Source of the DNA: Flavobacteriaceae bacterium
GTDB lineage: Bacteria; Bacteroidota; Bacteroidia; Flavobacteriales; Flavobacteriaceae
Direction of reading: 5' to 3'
NCBI GenBank assembly: GCA_021648265.1
Contig: JAKITD010000025.1
Location: forward strand, 1 to 36,212
DNA length: 36,212 nt
In this document: positions 9,302 through 17,814 of the stretch, one piece after another
Layout of the letters: the number at the start of each line of letters is the position of its first letter
Position numbering within the stretch: position 1 is the first letter of the stretch
The notes under the pieces: model-generated
The model's database searches: none
The model's input: the letters and a program-made list of their open reading frames with translations, nothing else
What the model was told of the DNA's origin: nothing
Program-made: the position numbers and the translations under genes

Positions 9302-9337
9302 AAAAAGGCTGTTTCAGATTACTGAAACAACCTTTTT
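9302..9337. terminator. Rho-independent terminator between hflX and the DUF3078 gene
   Basis: Stem AAAAAGG-TGTTTCAG / CTGAAACA-CCTTTTT with an ATTA loop and one mismatched pair. T-runs on both strands fit the two convergent genes. Confidence 0.88.
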
Positions 9338-9357
9338 ATTTTGTATGAAAGTGTAAT

Positions 9358-10293
9358 TTATAAATTTACATTTACACCCAATCCAAATACTTCTCTAATT
9401 TGAAATCCTTGAAAAGCATTGTCATCATAGATTGTTTGGAATGTTAAGTTGGTAGAGAATACATCGTTTATTTTCATTACCAAATTCATAGTATAATCTA
9501 TATCTACGTTTTGTGGTTTGTCTATATAGTTAGAATATAAATTTAGAATATTTTCAACTGAAATATTTTTCATAATAGCTACTTTATAATATGCTCTAAT
9601 ATTAAGACCAAATTCAAATAAATACGAATCGCCAGGTTTAACACCAAAAGTTTCTACTACATTACTAGATTCGTAGAAAACATTGTCTGGGTCATCATCG
9701 TTATAGGTGAAAATTTCACTAGTTATAAATGTAAACCTTGCTGTTAAGGGAGAAGTATTTACATATAAGTTGTCATTCTTTTTCCAAAGTAAACCAGGTC
9801 CAAAACTCCAATAAGCAGGTTTAAAAAACCCAGAAGTAGGAAAATCTTCATTATCTCTTACAATTCCAGGAGGTGCTTGATTTAAATAACCATCTTCATA
9901 AACAAACCCATCTGTAAACTGAGTTCTAAAATTCATAAAGAAAGAAGCGCTCCAATTTTCCTTTAATTTTTTACCTAAAATTGAGTTTAACTCTAAACGG
10001 TCATCGGTTTTTCTAGTTCCATTGTCTTTTGTATTCGTTAAACCATAGCTTGCTAAAATTTTATTATCAAGAGTCCAATCTCCTTTAATGTAATTGATGT
10101 CGTAGTTTAAATTTACATTTCCAGCAAAGTTATTTTCGCCTCCAGCTTGCCAATTTGAAAAAGCAGATTGATTGATAAGCATCGTGATTTTTCCAGATTT
10201 AGACCATCCTTCTTTTACTCCCGTGGTGTCTGCTTCTTGAGCGAAACTAATTATTGAAAATAAAAGAAAAGATACAAGTAGTAATTTTTTCAT
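9358..10293 (-). CDS. DUF3078 domain-containing protein (outer-membrane-associated)
   Basis: 311 residues with a clear signal peptide (MKKLLLVSFLLFSIISFAQ). The DUF3078 core follows: EGWSKSGKITMLINQSAFSNWQ, GGENNFAGNVNLNYD, alternating beta strands typical of an outer-membrane barrel, and a C-terminal VFGLGVNVNL ending in an aromatic-poor last strand. The family is common in Bacteroidota and has no established function. It is monocistronic, with its own -7 box upstream and a terminator downstream. Confidence 0.88.
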   Translation of the reverse strand: MKKLLLVSFLLFSIISFAQEADTTGVKEGWSKSGKITMLINQSAFSNWQAGGENNFAGNVNLNYDINYIKGDWTLDNKILASYGLTNTKDNGTRKTDDRLELNSILGKKLKENWSASFFMNFRTQFTDGFVYEDGYLNQAPPGIVRDNEDFPTSGFFKPAYWSFGPGLLWKKNDNLYVNTSPLTARFTFITSEIFTYNDDDPDNVFYESSNVVETFGVKPGDSYLFEFGLNIRAYYKVAIMKNISVENILNLYSNYIDKPQNVDIDYTMNLVMKINDVFSTNLTFQTIYDDNAFQGFQIREVFGLGVNVNL

Positions 10294-10325
10294 ATTTGAA
10301 ATTTTATAGTTTGTTTAATATTTTG

Positions 10326-10333
10326 CAAATATA
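10326..10333 (-). promoter_or_regulatory. -7 element of the DUF3078 gene
   Basis: The minus strand reads TATATTTG, a perfect TAnnTTTG box, 32 bp upstream of the start codon. No well-spaced TTG was found. Confidence 0.5.
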
Positions 10334-10414
10334 ATTGTTCAAATTATTTATTCGATTAACAAATGATAGTTTTTTTAACTATTTGATAATCTGAAATAAT
10401 CATCGACAAACGTA

Positions 10415-10921
10415 TTATTTTCTTTTATAAAGAGGAACGGAAGAACATGCCTCGCCATACATTACACTTTTTGCAATGGGTTGAAGCTTTTGGATTAATT
10501 GAATATAAGCAGTTTCAGGGATTGGTTTATTAGAACAGCCTTTTATAATCACAGGCTTATCTTTATATTCTGAAAAATTTAAATTGGAAATAATCTCTGT
10601 GAAAACTTGAGTTTCGAGTTGCGATAAATTACCTATGGTTATCAATTTGGAAAATGGAGCTAAATTTAAAGTTAATAACATAAACGCCCAACCGGGAATA
10701 ATTGCTCCTGAAGTATTAGTTAATGCTACAAAATTATCTTGATAAGTTTCCCAAGAAAAATTAGCTACTTGTATTCTAAAATCTTTTTCTTTAAGAATAA
10801 TTCCTTCAAACAAAAATTGCGAAATATCTAACTCAACTCTACTTCCTGAAGGGTAAAAATCTTCTAGATCAATAGTTTTTAAACTGCTTTCAGCAACTCT
10901 ATTTTTAATTTCACCGCTCAT
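10415..10921 (-). CDS. DUF2480 family protein, end of suf operon
   Basis: 168 residues, no signal peptide. The sequence (EIKNRVAESSLKTIDLEDFYP, FSWETYQDNFVALTNTSGAI, CSNKPIPETAYIQLI, MYGEACSSVPLYKRK) matches the DUF2480 family, a Bacteroidota protein often found at the end of suf operons. Three Cys-containing spots (KGCSNK, GEACSS) could be functional, but no role is established. Its start overlaps the stop of the sufT-like gene by one base (TAATG), which suggests translational coupling. Confidence 0.85.
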   Translation of the reverse strand: MSGEIKNRVAESSLKTIDLEDFYPSGSRVELDISQFLFEGIILKEKDFRIQVANFSWETYQDNFVALTNTSGAIIPGWAFMLLTLNLAPFSKLITIGNLSQLETQVFTEIISNLNFSEYKDKPVIIKGCSNKPIPETAYIQLIQKLQPIAKSVMYGEACSSVPLYKRK

Positions 10922-11250
10922 TAAAGCATTCCGAGTTCTAATTTTGCCTCTTCACTCATTAAATCTTGAGACCAAGGTGGATCAAAGGTGATTTCTACTT
11001 CTGCATCCGTAACTACACTTATAGATTTCACTTTGTCTTCTACCTCTTGTGGTAAACTTTCGGCAACTGGACAATTGGGAGTGGTAAGGGTCATTAAAAT
11101 TTTAACCCCATAATTTTCATTTACAAATACATCGTAAATTAACCCTAACTCATATACATCTACCGGAATTTCAGGATCGTAAACGGTCTTGATTACTTTA
11201 ACTATTTTCTCACCTAATTCCTTAGTATTAATTTTTCCTTCTTTAGACAT
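10921..11250 (-). CDS. sufT: SUF system assembly protein of the DUF59/MIP18 family (SufT-like)
   Basis: 109 residues made up almost entirely of one DUF59 domain: VIKTVYDPEIPVDVYELGLIYDV, MTLTTPNCPVAESLPQEV with the conserved Cys, and VEITFDPPWSQDLMSEEAK. SufT-type proteins help mature or deliver Fe-S clusters. The gene sits between sufE and DUF2480, with one-base TAATG overlaps on both sides. The symbol follows the usual name for suf-linked DUF59 proteins. Confidence 0.9.
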   Translation of the reverse strand: MSKEGKINTKELGEKIVKVIKTVYDPEIPVDVYELGLIYDVFVNENYGVKILMTLTTPNCPVAESLPQEVEDKVKSISVVTDAEVEITFDPPWSQDLMSEEAKLELGML

Positions 11251-11678
11251 TATTGATTGTTTTGTTTTACCTGAAAAGCAAGTGCGTATATTTTTAATTG
11301 TTTTATCATAGACACCAAGCCATTTGCTCTGGTAGGTGAAAGGTGTTCTTTTAATCCAATTTCATCAATAAAATTGGTATTTGAAGCAAGTATGGCTTTT
11401 GGAGTTTGGTTTGAGAAAACTCGTAGCAGTATCGCAATAATCCCTTTGGTAATAATCGCATCACTATCTGCGGTATATTCTATTTTACCGTCAGATAATT
11501 GAGCATCTAACCAAACCTTAGATTGGCAACCTGTAATTAATCGGTCTTCGGTTTTATTTTCTTCAGAAATTAAAGGCAATGTTTTACCGAGATCGATCAT
11601 ATACTCATATTTCTGCATCCAATCGTCAAACATCGAAAACTCACCAATTATCTCTTCTTGTATCGTTTCAATAGTCAT
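11250..11678 (-). CDS. sufE: SufE-like sulfur-acceptor protein
   Basis: 142 residues. The active-site Cys51 lies in TGCQSKVWLDA, the motif that accepts persulfide sulfur from SufS, and SDAIITKGIIAILLRVFSNQ and NGLVSMIKQLK match the rest of the family. In the cytosol SufE passes sulfur from the cysteine desulfurase to the SufBCD scaffold. Start and stop both use one-base TAATG overlaps with the neighbouring genes. Confidence 0.95.
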   Translation of the reverse strand: MTIETIQEEIIGEFSMFDDWMQKYEYMIDLGKTLPLISEENKTEDRLITGCQSKVWLDAQLSDGKIEYTADSDAIITKGIIAILLRVFSNQTPKAILASNTNFIDEIGLKEHLSPTRANGLVSMIKQLKIYALAFQVKQNNQ

Positions 11679-12112
11679 TATTTGTCTTCTGTTATAACTT
11701 TATATGCTTTCAAACTTATAGTACCGTCTTCGTTAATAAGGGTTAGCATATTGTCATCGTAGGTGAATTTTTTAGTATTACTGAAAGCTTTAAAAATACT
11801 ATTTTCTACTTTCATTACTTGTTCTTCGCAATACATTTTAGTGGAAACAAAAGGTGAAAAAGTTACTTCATCTCCAGTTACTACATAGTTTCCTGAAAAA
11901 CTATTACAGTCTGTTTTTCCTGAAATTTGTTTTTCGGAAGCATCTATTTCAAAAAACATATTGTATAAATTTGAAGCACCTTCTACGCTTCGTATTTCAT
12001 ATTTTCCTGAAACCATTTCGCTTGTCGTTTTTTTAGTTGAGTTTTTTGTTGCGTTGCACGAGCTTAAAGTGAAAACTAGAATTAAAGTACTAAGTGTGAT
12101 TATTTTTTTCAT
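11678..12112 (-). CDS. META domain lipoprotein inside the suf operon
   Basis: 144 residues. A lipoprotein signal (MKKIITLSTLILVFTLSSC, lipobox LSSC) precedes a META/DUF306-type domain: SGKYEIRSVEGA, MFFEIDASEKQISGKTDCNSFSG, NYVVTGDEVTFSP, STKMYCEEQVMKVE and a final LTLINEDGTISLKA. META domains are found in bacterial lipoproteins and heat-shock protein HslJ, usually with no known enzyme activity. Two Cys (in KTDCNSFSG and KMYCEE) sit where the family often has them. A secreted lipoprotein among cytosolic Fe-S assembly genes is unexpected. Its stop overlaps the sufE start by one base. Confidence 0.87.
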   Translation of the reverse strand: MKKIITLSTLILVFTLSSCNATKNSTKKTTSEMVSGKYEIRSVEGASNLYNMFFEIDASEKQISGKTDCNSFSGNYVVTGDEVTFSPFVSTKMYCEEQVMKVENSIFKAFSNTKKFTYDDNMLTLINEDGTISLKAYKVITEDK

Positions 12113-12119
12113 ATTTATT

Positions 12120-12141
12120 ACCCGAGAAAGCGGGTCGCTTT
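12120..12141 (-). promoter_or_regulatory. Two overlapping, mutually exclusive hairpins between sufS and the META gene
   Basis: On the plus strand ACCCG-agaaag-CGGGT (12120-12135) and AAAGCG-ggt-CGCTTT (12127-12141) share bases and cannot form together. They lie in the 31-bp gap between the sufS stop and the META gene start. This is a possible transcript-processing or attenuation element; it has no U-tract, so it is not a standard terminator. Confidence 0.4.
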
Positions 12142-12143
12142 AT

Positions 12144-13361
12144 TTAAGACAGCATCATTTTAGCTTTTTTTACCGCTTCAATAAATATGTCGATTTCTAT
12201 TTTTGTGTTATAAAATGCAAAGGAAGCCCTTACGGTTCCTGATATTTTGTAAAAGTCCATAATAGGCTGTGTACAATGATGTCCCGTACGAACGGCTACT
12301 CCTAATTTATCGACAATCGTTCCAATGTCATAAGGATGAATACCTTTAATATTAAAAGAAATTACTGTAGTTTTTTCTGAAGAAGTACCGTAAATTTTAA
12401 GTCCTTCAATCTCCAAAAGTTTTTTAGTTGCATATTTCAACAACATGTTTTCATATTCTTGAATATTTATTAACCCTACCGAATTCAAATAATCTATCGC
12501 AACACCAAAGGCAATTCCGCCAGAAATATTAGGTGTTCCTGCTTCAAATTTATGAGGTAAATCTGCGTAGGTTGTTTTTTCGAAAGTTACTGTTTTTATC
12601 ATTTCGCCACCACCTTGATAAGGAGGAAGTTTGTTGAGCCATACTTCTTTTCCGTATAAAATACCAACTCCTGTTGGACCACACATTTTGTGAGCTGAGG
12701 TTACATAAAAATCTACATCCAGCTCTTGAAAATCTATCATAAGATGCGACGTTGCTTGAGCACCATCTATTAAAACAGCGGCTCCTTTTTTGTGAGCTTT
12801 TTCAATAATTGCTTTAATAGGATTGATGGTTCCTAAAGCATTAGAAACATGATTTACAAAAACTAATTTCGTGTTTTCTGAAAGTAATTCTTCATATTCT
12901 GAAATAACTAATGTTCCTTCTTCAGACATTGGGATTACCTTTAAAACTGCGCCTGTTTTTTCACAAAGCATTTGCCAAGGCACAATATTAGAATGATGTT
13001 CCATTGCAGAAACAATAATCTCATCGCCTACTTTTAAAAGTTTAGAAAAACCGCTAGCTACCATATTAATTCCGTGAGTGGTACCTGAAGTAAAAATAAT
13101 TTCGTGTGATTTTTCCGCATTAAAATGATGCTGAATTTTCTGTCTTGCTATCTCGTATGCATCTGTTGCTTCTTGTGAAAGAGAATGCACTCCACGATGA
13201 ATATTTGCGTTATAGTTGGAGTAATAATCTACAATACTATCAATGACAATTTTGGGTTTTTGCGAAGTAGCAGCATTGTCAAAATACACCAAAGGATAGC
13301 CGTTTACTATTCTGGAAAGAATGGGGAAATCTGCTCGTATTTTTTGAACATCAAAGGCCAT
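12144..13361 (-). CDS. sufS: Cysteine desulfurase SufS
   Basis: 405 residues from the chosen ATG (MAFDVQKIRADFPIL). It is a fold-type I PLP enzyme: YFDNAATSQKP, SGTTHGIN, EHHSNIVPW, DGAQATSH, the PLP-binding Lys225 in SAHKMCGPTG and the catalytic Cys363 in RTGHHCTQP. It releases sulfur from L-cysteine as persulfide and passes it to SufE. The frame extends 11 codons upstream to 13394, but that start would overlap sufD by 17 bp and the extra residues are not family-like, so 13361 (16-bp gap after sufD) is preferred. Confidence 0.95.
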   Translation of the reverse strand: MAFDVQKIRADFPILSRIVNGYPLVYFDNAATSQKPKIVIDSIVDYYSNYNANIHRGVHSLSQEATDAYEIARQKIQHHFNAEKSHEIIFTSGTTHGINMVASGFSKLLKVGDEIIVSAMEHHSNIVPWQMLCEKTGAVLKVIPMSEEGTLVISEYEELLSENTKLVFVNHVSNALGTINPIKAIIEKAHKKGAAVLIDGAQATSHLMIDFQELDVDFYVTSAHKMCGPTGVGILYGKEVWLNKLPPYQGGGEMIKTVTFEKTTYADLPHKFEAGTPNISGGIAFGVAIDYLNSVGLINIQEYENMLLKYATKKLLEIEGLKIYGTSSEKTTVISFNIKGIHPYDIGTIVDKLGVAVRTGHHCTQPIMDFYKISGTVRASFAFYNTKIEIDIFIEAVKKAKMMLS

Positions 13362-13377
13362 AATTGTATCTAAGGTA

Positions 13378-14691
13378 TTAAATGTCAAAACCAATATTTA
13401 CTCCAATTTTATTGGCAATTAGCTTGTTAATACGTCTTTTTAATTCAGGAATTTTAACAGTTTCTAACACGGTATTTGCAAAAGCGTACATTAATAAAGC
13501 TTCAGATTCTTTTTTTCCAATTCCCCTAGAACGTAAGTAAAATAGTGCGTTTTTGTCAAATTGTCCAATAGTACAACCGTGCGAACATTTTACATCGTCC
13601 GCAAAAATTTCTAATTGTGGTTTTGCGTTTACTGTTGCATTATCATCAATTAAAATATTATTGTTTTGCTGAAAGGCATTGATTTTTTGTGCTTCTTTTT
13701 CAACTACTATTTTTCCGTTAAATATTCCTGTAGAGGAATCTGCATAAAGTCCTTTGTAATCTTGGTGGCTTTCACAATTTGGAGAAATATGCTGCACCAA
13801 AGTGTTGTGATCTACGTGTTGCTTTTCATTTAAGATAGTTACTCCTTTTAAGGTAGAATCGCAATGTTCTCCGTTTTGATAAAAATTAAGATTATTACGA
13901 GTTAATTTTCCACCCAATGAAAAGGTATGTACATTGCAATTACTATCTCGTTCTTGTTTGATAGAAGTACTGTCAATTAACGAAGCATTTTCACGGTCAT
14001 TTTGGATTTTGTAATAATCTACATAAGCTCTTTTTTCGGCAAATATTTCGGTAACCGAATTGGTAAAAACAGCATTGCTTGAAAGACTTTGATGTCGCTC
14101 AATAATTTGGACGTGTGCGTTTTCTCCAACGATAATTAAATTACGAGGTTGCATCATTATTGCTGCTTCATTTCCTGTAGAAAAATTAATAATTTCGATA
14201 GGCTTATCAACTTCCTTGTTTTTAGGAATATTAATGTAGGCACCTTCTTTTGCAAAAGCAGTATTTAGCGATGTGATACTGTTTTCTGAAGCAATTTTAT
14301 TAAAATAAGTTTCTATAATCGCCTTGTATTTTGGCTTTGAAATAGCCGCAGAAAGCAAACACACATCTAATCCGTCGTGGGTAGTTTCAGATAGAAATGA
14401 ACTGTAAACACTATCTATAAAAACAATTTTATAAGTGTCAATATCATGTAAAAAATATTCACGTACCTCTTTAAATTCGACAGCTTTTTCACTTTTAGGA
14501 AAAATGCTATAATCTTTATTTAATATTGGTTTTAATGAAGTGTATTTCCAATCTTCCTCTTTTTTGGTTGGAAAGCCTTTTTCTTCAAAAGTAGCAATTG
14601 CCTTATTTCTTATTTCATGAACGTGTGAGTCCTCTTCCAAGTGATCTTCGAAAGCTAGAAATGATGAAACTAATTTTTCTTTTAAACTCAT
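13378..14691 (-). CDS. sufD: Fe-S cluster assembly protein SufD
   Basis: 437 residues. The C-terminal beta-helix domain has the SufD-typical CSHGCTIGQFD (Cys369, His371), followed by LFYLRSRGIGKKESEALL and the helical tail. The N-terminal part has KKEEDWKYTSLKPIL. In the cytosolic SufBC2D complex SufD pairs with SufB and binds one SufC. The gene begins immediately downstream of the inverted-repeat-flanked four-helix-bundle insert, so its leader is made of repeat sequence. Confidence 0.94.
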   Translation of the reverse strand: MSLKEKLVSSFLAFEDHLEEDSHVHEIRNKAIATFEEKGFPTKKEEDWKYTSLKPILNKDYSIFPKSEKAVEFKEVREYFLHDIDTYKIVFIDSVYSSFLSETTHDGLDVCLLSAAISKPKYKAIIETYFNKIASENSITSLNTAFAKEGAYINIPKNKEVDKPIEIINFSTGNEAAIMMQPRNLIIVGENAHVQIIERHQSLSSNAVFTNSVTEIFAEKRAYVDYYKIQNDRENASLIDSTSIKQERDSNCNVHTFSLGGKLTRNNLNFYQNGEHCDSTLKGVTILNEKQHVDHNTLVQHISPNCESHQDYKGLYADSSTGIFNGKIVVEKEAQKINAFQQNNNILIDDNATVNAKPQLEIFADDVKCSHGCTIGQFDKNALFYLRSRGIGKKESEALLMYAFANTVLETVKIPELKRRINKLIANKIGVNIGFDI

Positions 14692-14697
14692 AATTAT

Positions 14698-14732
14698 GTT
14701 TCAAGTTTATTGTTTAAGGTTTCTAGTTCGAG
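14698..14732. repeat. Left inverted-repeat flank of the four-helix-bundle insert
   Basis: Iterated GTTTC motifs: GTTTCAAGTTT, then GGTTTCTAGTTCGAG ending exactly at the stop codon of the four-helix-bundle gene. GTTTCTAGTTCgAG pairs with the right-hand copy, whose complement reads GTTTCTGGTTCAG. Confidence 0.65.
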
Positions 14733-15122
14733 TTATTTGAACTTAGTCCCTTTATAATCTTTTTTATTTAAATATGAAATAAAACCTGCAATACGTTTGC
14801 TTAATGTTTTATATTCAGTAATCAATTTATTTAATTTCTCTTCTGTAATATAACCTGAATCAAAAACTCTATATAATTGAGATCTGGATTCTCCAGCAGA
14901 GCCTTTAGCAATAGATAAAAATTGTCTAAATTCTAAATTTCCATCTCTTTCAAAACCTTCAGCTATATTATCCATTACAGAACCTGAAGATCCCTTAATT
15001 TGATCTTTTAATTTAAAGTCAGTTTTTAATTCTGTTATTTTAACAACTTCAATTATTTCTTTTGAAAGTCTTCTGGCTTCTTGCCAAATTTCTAAATCTT
15101 CAAATTCTCTAATTGTCGCCAT
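14733..15122 (-). CDS. Four-helix-bundle protein (23S rRNA intervening-sequence/S23 family)
   Basis: 129 residues predicted to be almost all helical. Family landmarks are [17 protein letters not shown] near the start, KIKG-type [22 protein letters not shown] in the middle (compare the family's RAAGSIPSNIAEGF), [20 protein letters not shown] and a C-terminal [16 protein letters not shown]. These proteins are named for the intervening sequences of bacterial 23S rRNA but also occur widely elsewhere in Bacteroidota genomes; a relative is the Avd accessory protein of diversity-generating retroelements. No function is established. Here the gene sits between sufC and sufD, with GTTTC-type repeats on both sides, as if inserted as a unit. 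Confidence 0.9.
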   Translation of the reverse strand: MATIREFEDLEIWQEARRLSKEIIEVVKITELKTDFKLKDQIKGSSGSVMDNIAEGFERDGNLEFRQFLSIAKGSAGESRSQLYRVFDSGYITEEKLNKLITEYKTLSKRIAGFISYLNKKDYKGTKFK

Positions 15123-15140
15123 AATGATGTTTTTTGTTTA

Positions 15141-15168
15141 CTGAACCAGAAACTTAAAACCAGAAACT
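15141..15168. repeat. Right inverted-repeat flank of the four-helix-bundle insert
   Basis: Two exact copies of AACCAGAAACT (15144-15154 and 15158-15168), 14 bp apart. Together they are complementary to the GTTTC-rich left flank at 14698-14732. Read as RNA, the two flanks could pair and loop out the gene between them. Confidence 0.65.
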
Positions 15169-15170
15169 AT

Positions 15171-15920
15171 TTAAACTAACTCCTCCTTAATCCAATCATA
15201 GCCCTTTTCTTCTAGCTCGTGAGCAAGTTCTTTAGTGCCAGATTTTACTATTTTTCCGTCGATTATAACGTGTACAAAATCAGGAATTATATAATCTAGA
15301 AGCCTTTGGTAATGCGTAATTAAAATAACAGCGTTGTCTTTGCTTTTAAGTTTATTAACTCCATTGGCTACAATTTTTAAAGCATCAATATCTAAGCCTG
15401 AATCAGTTTCATCAAGAATCGCCAATTTTGGTTCAAGCATTGCCATTTGAAAGATTTCATTACGTTTTTTCTCTCCTCCTGAAAATCCTTCGTTTAAAGA
15501 ACGAGATAAAAACTTACGATCAATCTCTAATAAATCTGCTTTTTCTTTAATCATTTTAAGCATTTCGGAAGCAGGCATATCTTTCAATCCTTTTGCTTTT
15601 CGGGTTTCATTTATCGCCGTTTTAATAAAATTGGTCACCGAAACTCCAGGAATTTCTACTGGATATTGAAACGAAAGAAACACTCCTTTATGGGCTCTTT
15701 CATCTGGACCAAGTTTGAGTATGTCTTCGCCTTCAAAAGAAACAGATCCTTGGGTAACTTCAAAATTTTCATTTCCTGCAATTACTGAAGAAAGTGTGCT
15801 TTTCCCAGAACCATTAGGACCCATGATTGCGTGAATTTCACCTGGCTTTACCTCAAGGTTAATACCTTTTAAAATATCTTTATCTTCAACGCCAGCGTGT
15901 AAATTTTTTATTTGTAACAT
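15171..15920 (-). CDS. sufC: Fe-S cluster assembly ATPase SufC
   Basis: 249 residues, an ABC-type ATPase: Walker A GPNGSGKS (34-41), Q-loop [10 protein letters not shown], signature [12 protein letters not shown] (about 142-153), Walker [13 protein letters not shown] (167-178) and the switch His in ITHYQR. SufC drives conformational change of the SufBC2D scaffold during cluster assembly. It follows the small lipoprotein gene by 2 bp. The distance to sufD is enlarged by the inserted four-helix-bundle gene. Confidence 0.96.
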   Translation of the reverse strand: MLQIKNLHAGVEDKDILKGINLEVKPGEIHAIMGPNGSGKSTLSSVIAGNENFEVTQGSVSFEGEDILKLGPDERAHKGVFLSFQYPVEIPGVSVTNFIKTAINETRKAKGLKDMPASEMLKMIKEKADLLEIDRKFLSRSLNEGFSGGEKKRNEIFQMAMLEPKLAILDETDSGLDIDALKIVANGVNKLKSKDNAVILITHYQRLLDYIIPDFVHVIIDGKIVKSGTKELAHELEEKGYDWIKEELV

Positions 15921-15922
15921 AG

Positions 15923-16330
15923 TTATTCTTTCGACCCCTCTAGTTTTATATCAATTTTTGAAGGCTTATCGCCAACTATAATAATTTCGGTAATAGTTAT
16001 TATCTCTGGCCAACCTTCTTGTCCTTCTGGTTTTGGCGAAACGATTCCTTTTATCGCCACAGGAACCATATCGAAATCCGATTCTTTAGCTGGTTTAACT
16101 CGTTCTGCCAATTCTGTTGCCATATCGTTTAAAACAACTCCGTAAATAAATTTATCTCCTTTTAAAACCGCAGCATCAGCGGTGTAAATAAAATCACCTT
16201 TGTAAATAGTGTTGTCTGACAAAACTTCTTTTGCTTCAGAATCTATCATTTTTTTAGAAGGTTCTTCTTCTGAATTTTTACAAGAAAACGTGATGATTGA
16301 TAGAGCGATTAATAATACAATTTTTTTCAT
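15923..16330 (-). CDS. Small lipoprotein of unknown function inside the suf operon
   Basis: 135 residues. The N-terminus [17 protein letters not shown] is a lipoprotein signal with the Cys in ITFSC, and a Ser/Glu-rich linker follows. The body alternates short beta-strand-like stretches ([59 protein letters not shown]), consistent with a small beta-barrel of OB-type. I do not recognise a named domain. It lies between sufB (17 bp) and sufC (2 bp) and is therefore co-transcribed with them. A link to iron or sulfur homeostasis is only an inference from position. Confidence 0.8.
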   Translation of the reverse strand: MKKIVLLIALSIITFSCKNSEEEPSKKMIDSEAKEVLSDNTIYKGDFIYTADAAVLKGDKFIYGVVLNDMATELAERVKPAKESDFDMVPVAIKGIVSPKPEGQEGWPEIITITEIIIVGDKPSKIDIKLEGSKE

Positions 16331-16347
16331 ATTTTAGTTTATTAAGG

Positions 16348-17796
16348 TTATCCTACGGAGCCTTCAAGGCTGATTTCTAATAATTTTTGAGCTTCAACAG
16401 CAAATTCCATTGGAAGCTTATTTAATACTTCTTTACTAAAACCATTCACGATTAAGGCTATGGCTTTTTCGGTTTCTATTCCACGCTGATTGCAATAAAA
16501 TAGTTGATCTTCGCCTATTTTACTAGTGGTTGCTTCGTGTTCAATATGAGCTGATTTATTTTTAACTTCAATGTAGGGAAAAGTGTGTGCACCACAATCA
16601 TTTCCCATTAAAAGAGAATCACACTGAGAAAAATTACGAGCATTGGTGGCATTTTTATTAATTTTTACCAACCCACGATAACTGTTTTGAGAATTTCCAG
16701 CTGAAATTCCTTTTGAAATAATTGTGCTCTTGGTATTCTTACCTATATGAATCATCTTGGTGCCAGTATCTGCTTGCTGAAAATTATTAGTAACAGCAAT
16801 CGAGTAAAATTCGCCAATTGAGTTATCTCCTTTTAAAATACAGCTAGGATATTTCCAAGTTACGGCAGATCCAGTTTCCACTTGTGTCCACGATATTTTT
16901 GCATTTTTCTCACAAACACCTCTTTTAGTCACAAAGTTAAAAACACCACCTATTCCTTCTTTATTTCCTGGATACCAGTTTTGAACGGTGGAATATTTAA
17001 TTTCTGCATCGTCCATAGCAATCAATTCTACCACTGCAGCGTGCAACTGATTTTCATCTCTTGATGGAGCCGTACAGCCTTCCAAATAACTTACATAACT
17101 ACCTTTATCAGCAATAACTAGTGTTCTTTCAAACTGACCTGTGCCAGCTTGGTTGATTCTAAAATAAGTAGAAAGTTCCATTGGACAACGTACTCCCTTT
17201 GGGATGTAACAGAAAGACCCATCGCTAAAAACAGCACTGTTTAAGGCAGCATAAAAATTATCACGCTGTGGAACAACGGTTCCTAAATATTTTTTTACAA
17301 GTTCAGAGTGTTCTCTAATTGCTTCGGAAATGGAACAGAATATAATTCCTTTTTCTGCCAATGTTTTTTTGAAAGTAGTAGCTACAGAAACTGAATCTAC
17401 AACAATATCTACAGCAACTCCAGCTAATTTTTTTTGTTCGTCTAGGGAGATTCCTAAACGCTTGAAGGTGTCCAATAATTCTGGATCAACCTCGTCTATA
17501 CTATCGTATTTTGGTTTAGAGTTGGGGGCTGAGTAATAAGAAATTGCTTGAAAATCGGGTTTTTTGTATGTAACATTTGCCCATTCTGGTTCTTCCATTT
17601 CTTTCCAAGCAGCGAAAGCTTTTAACCGCCAATCGGTCATCCATTGAGGTTCTTCCTTTTTCTTTGAAATAGCTCTTACAACATCTTCATTTAAACCAAC
17701 GGGGAATGTTTCAGATTCAATATCGGTATAAAATCCGTATTCGTATTCTTTATTTTGCAACTCTTTTTCTAAGTCGTCTTCTGTATATTTCGCCAT
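16348..17796 (-). CDS. sufB: Fe-S cluster assembly protein SufB
   Basis: 482 residues, full length for the family. Motifs include [28 protein letters not shown] (Cys241), [13 protein letters not shown] and [10 protein letters not shown] (Cys392). These two Cys match the sulfur-transfer and cluster-nucleating cysteines known in E. coli SufB. SufB is the scaffold on which the nascent cluster forms, together with SufC and SufD. It follows sufA by 18 bp. Confidence 0.96.
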   Translation of the reverse strand: MAKYTEDDLEKELQNKEYEYGFYTDIESETFPVGLNEDVVRAISKKKEEPQWMTDWRLKAFAAWKEMEEPEWANVTYKKPDFQAISYYSAPNSKPKYDSIDEVDPELLDTFKRLGISLDEQKKLAGVAVDIVVDSVSVATTFKKTLAEKGIIFCSISEAIREHSELVKKYLGTVVPQRDNFYAALNSAVFSDGSFCYIPKGVRCPMELSTYFRINQAGTGQFERTLVIADKGSYVSYLEGCTAPSRDENQLHAAVVELIAMDDAEIKYSTVQNWYPGNKEGIGGVFNFVTKRGVCEKNAKISWTQVETGSAVTWKYPSCILKGDNSIGEFYSIAVTNNFQQADTGTKMIHIGKNTKSTIISKGISAGNSQNSYRGLVKINKNATNARNFSQCDSLLMGNDCGAHTFPYIEVKNKSAHIEHEATTSKIGEDQLFYCNQRGIETEKAIALIVNGFSKEVLNKLPMEFAVEAQKLLEISLEGSVG

Positions 17797-17814
17797 AATT
17801 TTTTTTCAGATAAA

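Noticed and set aside
11961-12242. 93-codon ORF antisense to the META gene and the end of sufS
   Set aside because: It lies opposite two well-supported genes and its product has no recognisable features.
13362-13394. Longer SufS start
   Set aside because: It would overlap sufD by 17 bp and the extra 11 residues are not conserved in the family.
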